Positions 8,681 to 16,928 of a DNA stretch of 64,000 nucleotides are shown here, piece after piece. Source of the stretch: CAVVNP01 sp963800235 (lineage in GTDB: Bacteria; Actinomycetota; Acidimicrobiia; Acidimicrobiales; Iamiaceae); the NCBI GenBank assembly GCA_963800235.1, contig CAWDAD010000001.1:558001-622000 (forward strand), read 5' to 3'. Both the position numbers and the translations under genes were made by a program. Position 1 is the stretch's first letter, and each line of letters opens with the position of its first letter. The notes below the pieces were generated by a model that was not told the DNA's origin, ran no database searches, and saw only the letters and a list, made by a program, of their open reading frames with translations.

Positions 8681-8839
8681 GAGGGCCCTCCCCCGCAGCG
8701 AAGGCGGCACCCTACCCGTCGCCCGGAAGCGGCAGCTCCTGTAAAGACGCCGGGGCCGAGGACGAACCCGGGCTGCCAAGGTCACCTCGAAGCCGGTCTC
8801 GGACGGGCTCAAGGGGCAACAGCCCCTGGTCGAGCGGAG

Positions 8840-8913
8840 TGGGCCGTAAGGGACTCGAACCCCTGACCCCCTGCGCGTCATGCAGGTGCTCTAGCCAACT
8901 GAGCTAACGGCCC
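8840..8913 (-). tRNA. tRNA-Val (anticodon GAC)
   Basis: Acceptor arms GGGCCGT and ACGGCCC pair. The D arm is TAGCTCAGTTGGCTAGAGC, and the anticodon stem CCTGC/GCAGG encloses loop ATGACGC (anticodon GAC). The T arm contains GGTTCGAGTCC. Discriminator A, and no encoded CCA. It borders the IS/nuclease-fragment region. Confidence 0.93.
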
Positions 8914-9055
8914 CGGAGCCGGACAAGCTACCAGAGGCCCTGCGGACACTGGGCGTGCAGATCGCGTGCCATGTTCGGCACGTCTGCACACGCAGGCAGC
9001 GCCGTGCCGCTCGGTGCACCCGCGCCGGCCACCGGGGCACCCGCCCGTGTCCGGC

Positions 9056-11599
9056 TCAGTCGGCGCCGGTGGGGCTCGGCTCGGCGGTCTTGGTGCCGGT
9101 GGCCGGGGCGGAGCGCTGGTCGCCACCGGAGGCGGCCAGGACCTCGGCGGGCACGAGGTGGCGGCTCACCCAGTTGCGCTGGTCGGCCCAGGCCAGCATC
9201 GGCGGCAGGACCACCAGCGCCGAGGCCAGGGCGACGGTGATGTTCATGCCGACGATGAGCCCGAAGTCGCGCAGCAGCGGCAGCGACGAGGTGGCGATCA
9301 CCGCCACGCCGGAGATGGCGGTCAGGCCCGACACCACGAACGCCCGGCCGGTGCGCGACGCGGCCACCTCGACCGCCTCCTGCGGGCCCAGACCCCTCGC
9401 CCGTTCCTCCACGAAGCGCAGCAGGATCAGCGAGGTGAACTCCGTGCAGGCCGCGACGATCAGCGGGCCGCCCACCGCGGTCACCGGCGACAGCTTCAGG
9501 CTGAGGCTGAAGGCCACCAGCGACGACACCCCCACGGCGATCAGCACCGGCACCAGCGACAGCAGCGACCGGATGACGCTGCGCAGCCGCACGGTGAGGA
9601 ACAGGAACACGAACAGGATCGACAGGTAGGTGAGCAGCACCCGGTTCGCTTCGAGGTTGTCGAGCAGCCCGACGCCCACCACCGCCAGACCCGACGGCGT
9701 GGCCCGGATGCCGGGCGGGGTCTCGGGGTGGGCCCGGATGTCCTTGATGGCCACGGCCCGGTCGTTCAGCGAGCCCGGCTTGGTCAGGAAGAGGATGTTC
9801 ATGGCGTGGTTCGGCTTGCTCACGAACGCCTGCTGGATCGCCGGGGGCGCCGCCTCGTAGACCTTGCGCAGCTCCTCGCCGGTCGGCGGCACCGACTTGG
9901 CGCCCTTCACCTCGGTCAGGAAGCTGATCGGGGTGGCGATCGAGTTCGCCGACAGGAACTGGGCCGAGTGCTTGTCGAGCTCGGAGTTGGTGAAGGAGTG
10001 CAGGTAGGTGGCCATCTTGTCGGTGAAGAGGTCGCCGCCGCTCTGGTCGACCACGTACACGGCGGTCTCGGAGTTCTCGTTGACCTGCTTCTCGAGCGTG
10101 CGGATGTTCTTGATGCCCGGCGAGCTCTGGTTCACCCACTGGATGGGGTCGGTCTGCAGCGTGAGCTTGCCCTCGACGAACAGCCCGCCGAAGAAGAGGA
10201 TCAGGGCACCCGCCGCCAGGAACGGCGCCACCCGGAACGGGATGCTGCCGAGCCGCACCACGAACCGGCCGAGGGTGCCCTCGCTGAAGTCGCGGCCCTT
10301 GGTCGGTGACTTGTACTCGCGGATGCCGAGGATCGAGAGCGGGGCGATGATCGAGCACAGGCAGATCACCGCGATGCCGACCGCCAGCAGCAGACCGAAC
10401 TGGCGGATCATCGGCACCTTGGCGAAGTGCAGGGCGGCGAAGGCGAACACCGCGTCGAAGGTCACGACGAGCAGCGCCGGACCCAGGTTGCGGGCGGTCT
10501 CCTGGATCGGGTGCTCGGCACGGTCGATGACCACCTCCTCCTCGACGCGCGCGTGCATCTGGATCGCGTAGTCGATGCCCACGCCGAGCATCACCGGCAG
10601 GCCGGCGATGGTGACCAGGGTCAGGGGGATGCCCAGGTAGCCCGCCAACCCGAAGGCCCACACCACCCCGATCAGGATCACGCCGAGGGGCAGCAGTCGC
10701 CAGCGCACGTCGAACAGCACCAGCAGGATCACCACCATGATCGCCACCGCGATGGCGCCCAGGGTGAGCATGCCGCCCTTCAGGTAGTTGTTGATGTCCT
10801 TCAGCAGCACCGGCGCACCGGCCACGGTGATGGTGGCGTTGGGGATGAGGTGCTTGTCCTGGAACGCCTTCACCACGGCGTCGGAGCCCCTGCCCTCGTC
10901 GTCGATCGACAGGTTGCCGCCGAGGCGGACCACGACCTGGGCGTGGGTGTCGTCGAGGAACACCGCGTTCAGCGGCTTGCGGACGGCCCCGCTGTTGTCG
11001 TGCAGCAGGAAGTCGACCCACTTGGGGTTGTCGAGGGTGGTCGGCCCGGTGATGGCGCTCAGCCGGGTCAGGTTCTGCTGCAGGTCGGCGGCCCGGGCCG
11101 GCGAGCTGTCGACCTGGCTGGCGTGCAGCAGCAGGTTGGCGGCGATCGACTGGGTCGAGTCCTTGACCGGGTCGGCCAGGCGCTGGGTCGGGTCGGCGTA
11201 GGAGTTGCCGAGCAGGTTGTCGCTGAACTGCAGGGCGGTGATCGGGCTGATCACGTTGAGCACCGGCGGCGCCTGGCCGGGGGGACCCGTGGTGGCGAGC
11301 ATCTGCTTCTCGGTGCGGGCGAAGACGGCCCGGTTGGACGGGCTGGCCAGCTCGCTGACGGTGTGGCCCCGGTCCATGGTGACGAGCACGAGCATGGCCT
11401 CGCCGCCGAACAGCTTCTGGTAGGCGACGTTGTCCTTGTAGACCTGATCGGTCTTGTTCAGGTAGCTGTCCTGGCTGGTCGAGAACTTGAGCTGGCTGAT
11501 GCCGAGCCCGAGCGAGATGGTGACCAGCAGGCCGACGACCGAGACCAGGCCGGCCCGCTTGCCCAGCTGGACCGCGAGGGCCCCCCAGAACTTCTTCAC
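9056..11599 (-). CDS. MMPL/RND-superfamily transporter
   Basis: 847 residues from GTG 11599. Architecture is RND/MMPL-like: TM1 (LVSVVGLLVTISLGLGISQL), a large exported loop, a five-to-six-helix bundle (ITVAGAPVLLKDI..., AIMVVILLVLFDVRW, GVGIDYAIQMHARVEEE with the conserved Asp-Tyr of TM4), a second large loop, and a second bundle ending with ISGVAVIATSSLPLLRDFG. Such proteins export lipids or hydrophobic compounds using the proton gradient. The cargo is unknown. A TAGGGT hexamer lies about 40 bases upstream. Confidence 0.88.
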   Translation of the reverse strand: MKKFWGALAVQLGKRAGLVSVVGLLVTISLGLGISQLKFSTSQDSYLNKTDQVYKDNVAYQKLFGGEAMLVLVTMDRGHTVSELASPSNRAVFARTEKQMLATTGPPGQAPPVLNVISPITALQFSDNLLGNSYADPTQRLADPVKDSTQSIAANLLLHASQVDSSPARAADLQQNLTRLSAITGPTTLDNPKWVDFLLHDNSGAVRKPLNAVFLDDTHAQVVVRLGGNLSIDDEGRGSDAVVKAFQDKHLIPNATITVAGAPVLLKDINNYLKGGMLTLGAIAVAIMVVILLVLFDVRWRLLPLGVILIGVVWAFGLAGYLGIPLTLVTIAGLPVMLGVGIDYAIQMHARVEEEVVIDRAEHPIQETARNLGPALLVVTFDAVFAFAALHFAKVPMIRQFGLLLAVGIAVICLCSIIAPLSILGIREYKSPTKGRDFSEGTLGRFVVRLGSIPFRVAPFLAAGALILFFGGLFVEGKLTLQTDPIQWVNQSSPGIKNIRTLEKQVNENSETAVYVVDQSGGDLFTDKMATYLHSFTNSELDKHSAQFLSANSIATPISFLTEVKGAKSVPPTGEELRKVYEAAPPAIQQAFVSKPNHAMNILFLTKPGSLNDRAVAIKDIRAHPETPPGIRATPSGLAVVGVGLLDNLEANRVLLTYLSILFVFLFLTVRLRSVIRSLLSLVPVLIAVGVSSLVAFSLSLKLSPVTAVGGPLIVAACTEFTSLILLRFVEERARGLGPQEAVEVAASRTGRAFVVSGLTAISGVAVIATSSLPLLRDFGLIVGMNITVALASALVVLPPMLAWADQRNWVSRHLVPAEVLAASGGDQRSAPATGTKTAEPSPTGAD

Positions 11600-11683
11600 C
11601 AGAGCTGCTCCCGGGTCTGCGACGTGCGGTGGGCGGCCGACCCTACCGAGCGCCGGACCGACCCGCCCGAGCCGGACCGGCGG

Positions 11684-12859
11684 TCACTCCCCGATGCGCA
11701 CCTCGCCCCGACGGCTCGAGGCCAGCGCCACCACCCCCGTCGCCACCAGCACCGCACCCGCCGCCAGGAGCACGTAGAGCCCCACGCCGGCCTGGTGCCC
11801 GCTGACCCGCAGCCCGCTCGACGCGATGTCGTCGGCCACCGGACCGACGTCGAGCAGGTCGCGGATGCCGACGGCCACCGCGCCCAGGCCGGCGACCGCG
11901 ATCAGCGCGGACACGACGGCCGCCCGGCGGGCGAAGAGCACGGCACCGAGCAGCACCGAGGCGACTCCGAGGGCGAGGGCGACCTTGGCGTCCTGGGTCG
12001 AGTGCCAGCCCGAGGCGGACGACCGGCCGAAGCCCGGCAGGTCGATCGAGATCCAGGTGAGCCACACCGACACCACCGCGGCCGCCCCGCCGAGGATGGC
12101 CAACACCCCGACCACGGGTCGACCATCTCCCCCACCAGCGCGGCGGGACCGCCCCGGGACCACGGCGACCGGTGCGGTCGGCGCGGCGACCGGAGGGCCG
12201 GCGCCGGGCCGGCCGGCGCCGGGGGCCATCGGCGGCGACGAGGGCGGGGTCGACCAGTCGGCCGAGCCCGCGCCTGCGACCGGCGGCGCGGTGCCCGGTC
12301 CGGCGGGTGGCCCGGCCAGCGGTCCGGGCCGGCCCGCGGGCGCCGGCGGGGCGTACGGCGAGCCGTACGCCGACGGGGGCGAGGTCGGGCCGGGGGACGA
12401 CGATGCCGAGGAGCCCGGCCCGGTCGGGGCGGGGCCCGACGGTGCGGACGCCGGCCCGGCACCGGTGGACGGGCCGGCGGAACCGGCCACCGGCCAACCC
12501 GGGGGTGCGATCGGCGGGGCCGGCCGAGGGGGCTCGGCCGCAGGGGGCGTCGAGCCGGTGCTCGGCCGGTCGACGTCGTCGGTGGCCCGGGAGTCGTCGG
12601 GCACCGGCTCGGTCAGGGTCGGGTCGTCGCTCGACGGCGTCGGCACCGCGCCGGGGCCCTCCTCGGACCGGGCGTAGGCGACCTCCTCGGCGGACCCGGC
12701 GGTCGAGGGTTCGGGCGGCGGCCCGTCCGACGGCGCCTGCTCCGGCGGCGGCGGGGTCGGGGCCGGGACGGCGGCCGACGTCGGCGTCCCGCAGGTCGGG
12801 CAGTACAGGGCGCGCTCCACGATCTCGGCGCCGCAGTTCGAGCATCGGAGGTCGGTCAT
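11684..12859 (-). CDS. Zinc-ribbon, proline-rich linker and four-helix membrane protein
   Basis: 391 residues from ATG 12859. Residues 1-25 form a zinc ribbon (CSNCGAE...CPTCGTP). Residues about 30-240 are low-complexity Pro/Ala/Gly/Ser. The last 150 residues hold about four membrane helices (VVGVLAILGGAAAVVSVWLT, LALGVASVLLGAVLFA, VVSALIAVAGLGAVAVGI, GLYVLLAAGAVLVATGVVA). Function unknown. The start codon is only five bases past the end of tRNA-Cys, and no ribosome binding site fits in between, so its mRNA 5' end may come from tRNA 3' processing. Confidence 0.8.
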   Translation of the reverse strand: MTDLRCSNCGAEIVERALYCPTCGTPTSAAVPAPTPPPPEQAPSDGPPPEPSTAGSAEEVAYARSEEGPGAVPTPSSDDPTLTEPVPDDSRATDDVDRPSTGSTPPAAEPPRPAPPIAPPGWPVAGSAGPSTGAGPASAPSGPAPTGPGSSASSSPGPTSPPSAYGSPYAPPAPAGRPGPLAGPPAGPGTAPPVAGAGSADWSTPPSSPPMAPGAGRPGAGPPVAAPTAPVAVVPGRSRRAGGGDGRPVVGVLAILGGAAAVVSVWLTWISIDLPGFGRSSASGWHSTQDAKVALALGVASVLLGAVLFARRAAVVSALIAVAGLGAVAVGIRDLLDVGPVADDIASSGLRVSGHQAGVGLYVLLAAGAVLVATGVVALASSRRGEVRIGE

Positions 12860-12864
12860 GGGAG

Positions 12865-12936
12865 AGGCGCCGCCGGGAATCGAACCCGGGTACAGGGCTT
12901 TGCAGGCCCTTGCCTAAACCACTCGGCCACGGCGCC
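12865..12936 (-). tRNA. tRNA-Cys (anticodon GCA)
   Basis: Acceptor arms GGCGCCG/CGGCGCC, anticodon stem AGGGC/GCCCT with loop CTGCAAA (anticodon GCA), and T arm CCGGGTTCGATTCCCGG. CCA is not encoded. It lies directly upstream of the zinc-ribbon membrane protein gene on the same strand. Confidence 0.93.
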
Positions 12937-13006
12937 CGACGGTGCGGGGCCGCCAACTCTAGGAGATGCCCGCTCGGCCCCTGCCGGGTGGTCGGCGGCC
13001 GGTGGC

Positions 13007-13342
13007 TCAGGCGACGGTGAAGACCTGGTCGAGCCCGCTGATCTCGAACAGGCGGCGCACCTGGGGCTGGGCCCCCACGATGTCGAGCCGGCCACCGACC
13101 GATCGCAGGCGCCGGTGCACACCGACGAACAGGCCGAGCCCGCTCGAGTCGCAGAAGCTCACGTCGCCGAGGTCGACCTCGACCCGGTCGCAGCCGGCTC
13201 CCACCAGATCGAGCAGGTGGGCCCGCAGGTCGGGCAGGGTGCCGAGGTCGAGCTCACCGGCCACCGCCACCCGCACCGCTCCGCCGGCGAGGCGCCGGTC
13301 GCCGACGGCGAGGGGGCGCAGCGCTTCGGTGCGGGCGGTCAC
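13007..13342 (-). CDS. STAS-domain anti-anti-sigma factor-like protein
   Basis: 111 residues from GTG 13342. The sequence VRVAVAGELDLGTLPDLRAH, then VEVDLGDVSFCDSSGLGLFV and a C-terminal amphipathic helix matches SpoIIAA/RsbV-type STAS domains. The serine usually phosphorylated by an anti-sigma kinase lies in DSSGL. It probably takes part in a partner-switching sigma-factor circuit, but no anti-sigma kinase is nearby. Divergent from the mycothiol nitroreductase-like gene. Confidence 0.85.
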   Translation of the reverse strand: MTARTEALRPLAVGDRRLAGGAVRVAVAGELDLGTLPDLRAHLLDLVGAGCDRVEVDLGDVSFCDSSGLGLFVGVHRRLRSVGGRLDIVGAQPQVRRLFEISGLDQVFTVA

Positions 13343-13423
13343 GTCTGCGGAGCGTGCCCGACGGCGCGCGGTCCGAAACGTCCGACGGGGGTCCGGCGAC
13401 GCCGCGCCCGTAGTGTCGACCAC

Positions 13424-14056
13424 GTGGCCGACTCGGTGACCTTCCACTTCGATCCCACCTGCCCGTGGACCTGGCTGACCTCGCGCTGGATGGTCGTGGT
13501 CGCCGACGAGACCGGGCTCGAGGTCAGGTGGCGGCCCTACAGCCTGCCGCTGCTCCACGAGGACGACGAGCTCCCCGAGGGGGCCCAGGCCAGGGCCGAC
13601 GTGTCGACCCGGGCCAACCGGGTGGTGGCCCACCTCGCCGACGCCGACCGCGACGACGACATCGCCGCCTTCTACACCGTCCTCGGCACCGCCCTGCACC
13701 AGGACGGCGTCGAGCCCACCCCGGACCTGGTGGACGACTCGCTCCGCCGGGCCGGCCTCGACGACGCGGACCGCCTGGCCGAGGTGGCCGACGACCCCTC
13801 GCTCGACCCCGCGGTCCGGGAGACCTTCGAGCGGGTCATCGAGCAGGTGGGCGACTCGCTCGGGTCGCCGCTGCTGATCACCTCCGACGGCAACACCGTG
13901 TTCGGCCCGGTGCTGTCGCCGGTCCCGCAGGGCGCCGAGGCGGTCGCCGCCTGGGAGGCGGTGCGCACCCTGGCCGACCTGGCGAGCTTCCACGAGCTGA
14001 AGCGGGGGCGCAGCCGGCCCGACCTCGACGACGTGCCGGGAACCGCCCGGCCCTGA
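13424..14056 (+). CDS. Mycothiol-dependent nitroreductase Rv2466c-family (DsbA-fold) protein, CPWT active site
   Basis: 210 residues from GTG 13424, leaderless with TAGTGT at 13411-13416. The thioredoxin/DsbA fold begins FHFDPTCPWTWLTSRW. Rv2466c and relatives have CPWC here. The C-terminus NTVFGPVLSPVPQGAEA...FHELKRGR matches the family closely. In that family the first Cys reacts with mycothiol and the second resolves the bond. Here the second is Thr, which suggests a monothiol mechanism (inference). Cytosolic redox role likely. Confidence 0.75.
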   Translation: MADSVTFHFDPTCPWTWLTSRWMVVVADETGLEVRWRPYSLPLLHEDDELPEGAQARADVSTRANRVVAHLADADRDDDIAAFYTVLGTALHQDGVEPTPDLVDDSLRRAGLDDADRLAEVADDPSLDPAVRETFERVIEQVGDSLGSPLLITSDGNTVFGPVLSPVPQGAEAVAAWEAVRTLADLASFHELKRGRSRPDLDDVPGTARP

Positions 14057-14073
14057 CCCGGTCCCGCTGTCGG

Positions 14074-15105
14074 ATGGCCGCCGTCGTCGACGCCGAGCAG
14101 CTCGCGGAGGAAGCGGGGCTGCGCTACGTCTCCGACGACTCGCCGGGGTACGCGCGCCTCCCCCACGGCCGGGGGTTCACCTACCGCAAGGCGGACGGCA
14201 CGACCATCACCGACCGCCGGCTCCGCCAGCGGCTCGAGGACCTCGTCATCCCGCCGGCCTGGACCGACGTCTGGATCAGCCCGCACCCCAACGGCCACAT
14301 CCTGGCGACCGGGCGTGACGCCAAGGGCCGCAAGCAGTACCTGTACCACCCGACGTGGCGGGCCGAGCGCGACGCCCACAAGTTCGACCAGCTGCTCGAG
14401 TTCGGCACCCGCCTGCCCGACCTGCGCCGGACCGTCGACGAGAACCTCGGCAAGCGCTTCTCGCGCATCCGCGTGCTGTCGCTCGTCGTGCGGCTCCTCG
14501 ACGAGACCCTCATCCGGGTCGGCAACGCCGAGTACGCCGAGACCAACCACTCCTACGGGCTCACGACCCTCTCCCCCGACCACGTGATGCTCGACGACGA
14601 CGGGGTCGAGTTCGAGTTCGTCGGCAAGAGCGGGCTGCAGCGGGCGCTGCGGCTGGCCGACACCGACCTGGCCGCGCTCGTCCGCGAGTGCCACGAGCTC
14701 GGCGGCCAGGAGCTGTTCTGCTACCGCCCGTCGGCCGATCCCGACGCCGGGCTCACCAGCGTGACCTCGAGCGACGTCAACGACTTCCTGCGCGAGCACC
14801 TGGGCGAGGGTGTCAGCGCCAAGACCTTCCGCACCTGGGGCGCCACCAAGATCATGGCGGCGGCCCTCGCCCTCGACCCGGTGCCCGAGACCGAGACCGA
14901 GGCGGAGAAGGAGCTGATCGGCGCCTACGACGTGGTCGCCTCGGTGCTCGGCAACACCCGGGCCGTCGCGCGCGCCAGCTACGTCCACCCGGTCGTCCCC
15001 GAGGCCTACACCTCCGGCGAGCTGCGCGACGTCTGGCGACGGTCGCGGCGGACCCGGACCATGGACCGGGCCGAGCGCTGCGTGCTGAAGCTGCTGCAGC
15101 GCTGA
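14074..15105 (+). CDS. DNA topoisomerase IB (poxvirus-type)
   Basis: 343 residues from ATG 14074. The N-terminal domain has the typical FTYRKADGTTITDRRLRQRL and IPPAWTDVWISPHPNGHI. The catalytic domain has RLLDETLIRVGNAEYAETN, LTTLSPDHV, KTFRTWGATKI and, near the C-terminus, NTRAVARASYVHPVVPEAY, where the Tyr of ASYVHP is the expected nucleophile. It relaxes supercoiled DNA through a 3'-phosphotyrosine bond. Seventeen bases after the DsbA-fold gene, possibly co-transcribed. Length matches bacterial homologues. Confidence 0.92.
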   Translation: MAAVVDAEQLAEEAGLRYVSDDSPGYARLPHGRGFTYRKADGTTITDRRLRQRLEDLVIPPAWTDVWISPHPNGHILATGRDAKGRKQYLYHPTWRAERDAHKFDQLLEFGTRLPDLRRTVDENLGKRFSRIRVLSLVVRLLDETLIRVGNAEYAETNHSYGLTTLSPDHVMLDDDGVEFEFVGKSGLQRALRLADTDLAALVRECHELGGQELFCYRPSADPDAGLTSVTSSDVNDFLREHLGEGVSAKTFRTWGATKIMAAALALDPVPETETEAEKELIGAYDVVASVLGNTRAVARASYVHPVVPEAYTSGELRDVWRRSRRTRTMDRAERCVLKLLQR

Positions 15106-15234
15106 CCCGAGCTCGATCGACGGCGCGGCCGGTCGCATCCCGCGCGAGGTCCCAGGGCCGATGCCGCCCCGACCCGGTGGCGCGCGAAAGTGTCAAAGGT
15201 GTCGCGCACGGCGAGCCGGTAGAAGGGTTCGACG

Positions 15235-15429
15235 ATGGGGGTGGTCGAGGACAGCCGACGACATGCGCTCTTGCGGCGCCAGGGCCACTACTACCGGATC
15301 GCGCGCGGCGGGATGGTGGTGAGCGGAGCCGGGCACCCCTTCCGCTCGAAGCGCGCCGCCCGGCTGTGCACCCGGTTGCTCGGCACCCTGACCCGCTCCC
15401 GCTGGCGGATCTACCGCGTCGACTCCTGA
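15235..15429 (+). CDS. Small basic hypothetical protein
   Basis: 64 residues from ATG 15235, with AGAAGGG upstream and TAGAAG at 15220-15225 as a possible -10. The protein (LLRRQGHYYRIARGGMVVSG and RSRWRIYRVDS) is rich in Arg and aromatic residues and ends in a short beta-like segment. No family recognised. Its GC pattern looks coding. The region 15430-15624 beyond it contains nothing recognisable. Confidence 0.5.
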   Translation: MGVVEDSRRHALLRRQGHYYRIARGGMVVSGAGHPFRSKRAARLCTRLLGTLTRSRWRIYRVDS

Positions 15430-15624
15430 GCGGCGCGGCGGGCCACGGCGGCGGAAGGAGGGGCGGAGGGCTTCGGTGGCCGGACGGGAGACGTCAGGCG
15501 GCGGGACACCCACGTCTCGACCGCCCGGCCGCGGGGGAGGGTAGACCTCGACCGTGCGCGAGCCGACCCGGCGAGTCGCGCGATCGTGCTGCTGCGTCGG
15601 CGGGCTCGGGGACGGCCGGCGGCG

Positions 15625-16581
15625 TCAGCGCCGGGCGGCCCGACCCAGTCGCCGGCCGACGTCGGCGAGGTAGGCGCGCAGCTCGTCGGGACCCTCGACC
15701 TCGACCTCGGCGCCGACGCCGATCACCGTCACCGCCGCCCACATCAGGTCGTCGGTCTCGAGCACGACCCGGGTCCGGTCGGCGCCGAGCGGCTCGAGCT
15801 CGACCCATCGCCCGACCGCCGGGCCGACCGTCTCCGCGGGGGCGTCGACGACCAGCCGGACGTGGTGGACCGGGGCGGGGCTGCGGACCGATCGGCGCAC
15901 GTACTCGGCGGCATCGCCCCCCGGCGGCTCCCGGGGCGTGAACCGGGTCCCCGTCGGCGTGACGTCCCGGAGCCGGTCGAGCCGGAAGGTCCGCCAGTCG
16001 GCGCGATGGCGGTCATAGGCGGCGAGGTACCAGCGCCGCCCCACCCGGACCAGGGTGTGGGGCTGGACCTCCCGGTCCGACGCGGTGCCGTCGGCGGCGA
16101 CGTAGGCGAAGGTGGTGACCTCCTCACGGCGGGCGCACTCGGCGAGGGTCATCAGGTCGTGGGGGTCGAGGCGGTCACCGGTGGCCGGTGCCGGCTGGTC
16201 GGTGGTGCGGGCCAGCGCCTCGGCCCGCACCCGCAGCCGGTCGGGGAGGATCTGCAGGACCTTGGCCAGCGCACCGACCGACGACGCGGCGATGACGTCG
16301 GCCCCGGCCGACGCAGCCGCCCCGAGCCCGACCACCAGAGCCACCGCCTCGTCCGCGGTGACGACCAGGGGCGGGAGGGCGGCACCGTTGGCCAGCCGGT
16401 AGCCGCCGCCGGTGCCCCGGCTGGCCTCGATCTCGTAGCCGAGGTCACGCAGGCGCTGGACGTCGCGCCGCAGGGTCCGGTCCGGCACCTCGAGCCGGGC
16501 CGCCAGCTCGGCGCCGGACCACCGGTGGCGACTCTGCAGGACCGCGAGGAGCTCGAGGGTGCGGGCGCTGGTGCCGGACAT
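15625..16581 (-). CDS. HTH/WYL-domain transcriptional regulator (YafY-like)
   Basis: 318 residues from ATG 16581. An N-terminal winged helix-turn-helix (RTLELLAVLQSRHRWSGAEL then LEVPDRTLRRDVQRLRDLGY) is followed by a WYL domain (REVQPHTLVRVGRRWYLAAY) and a WCX-type C-terminal domain (WVELEPLGADRTRVVLET). WYL regulators sense ligands, often nucleic acid or nucleotide derived. A DinB-family remnant lies divergently upstream, a pairing common in this family. Confidence 0.88.
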   Translation of the reverse strand: MSGTSARTLELLAVLQSRHRWSGAELAARLEVPDRTLRRDVQRLRDLGYEIEASRGTGGGYRLANGAALPPLVVTADEAVALVVGLGAAASAGADVIAASSVGALAKVLQILPDRLRVRAEALARTTDQPAPATGDRLDPHDLMTLAECARREEVTTFAYVAADGTASDREVQPHTLVRVGRRWYLAAYDRHRADWRTFRLDRLRDVTPTGTRFTPREPPGGDAAEYVRRSVRSPAPVHHVRLVVDAPAETVGPAVGRWVELEPLGADRTRVVLETDDLMWAAVTVIGVGAEVEVEGPDELRAYLADVGRRLGRAARR

Positions 16582-16680
16582 GGGTCCCCAGTGTGCGTCG
16601 CCTTCCGGCCACCTTCTGTCCGGAAGTGGGTGGAGCGTGGTCGACCGACACGGCCGACGAACGCCGACCACCGCAGGCTC

Positions 16681-16790
16681 GCACCACGACCACCGAACGA
16701 GACGACCTGATCGCCGCCCTGCGCAAGCACCGGGGCTTCCTGCGCCACAGACCGCCGCCGGTCTGACCGACGAGCCGGCCCGGCCGCGGC
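16681..16790 (+). pseudogene. DinB-family N-terminal remnant
   Basis: The plus strand reads TTTERDDLIAALRKHRGFLR then, after a 2-base shift at about 16749, TAAGLTDEPARP. This matches the first helices of DinB-family proteins (ERDDLLAAL.KHR.FL). There is no start codon, and the remainder is absent where tRNA-Gly begins. The segment is short, so this is a moderate call. The rest of 16582-16806 is featureless. Confidence 0.4.
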
Positions 16791-16806
16791 CGGACCGGCA
16801 TCGACG

Positions 16807-16882
16807 TGGAGCGGACGACGGGATTCGAACCCGCGACCCTCACCTTGGCAAGGTGATGCTCTACCAACTGAGCCACGTCCGC
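16807..16882 (-). tRNA. tRNA-Gly (anticodon GCC), CCA encoded
   Basis: Acceptor arms GCGGACG/CGTCCGC, D arm GGCTCAGTTGGTAGAGC, anticodon stem TCACC/GGTGA with loop TTGCCAA (GCC), T arm GCGGGTTCGAATCCCG, discriminator T and then an encoded CCA. The other two tRNAs in the window lack encoded CCA. Confidence 0.94.
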
Positions 16883-16928
16883 GTGGGTGCACCAACCTAG
16901 CAAGCGGCGCCGGTGGCGAGCTCCTCGT

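Noticed and set aside
6900..8920. Prophage or integrative element at tRNA-Val
   Set aside because: No integrase, no attachment-site duplicate and no phage genes are seen, only a broken IS and a gene fragment.
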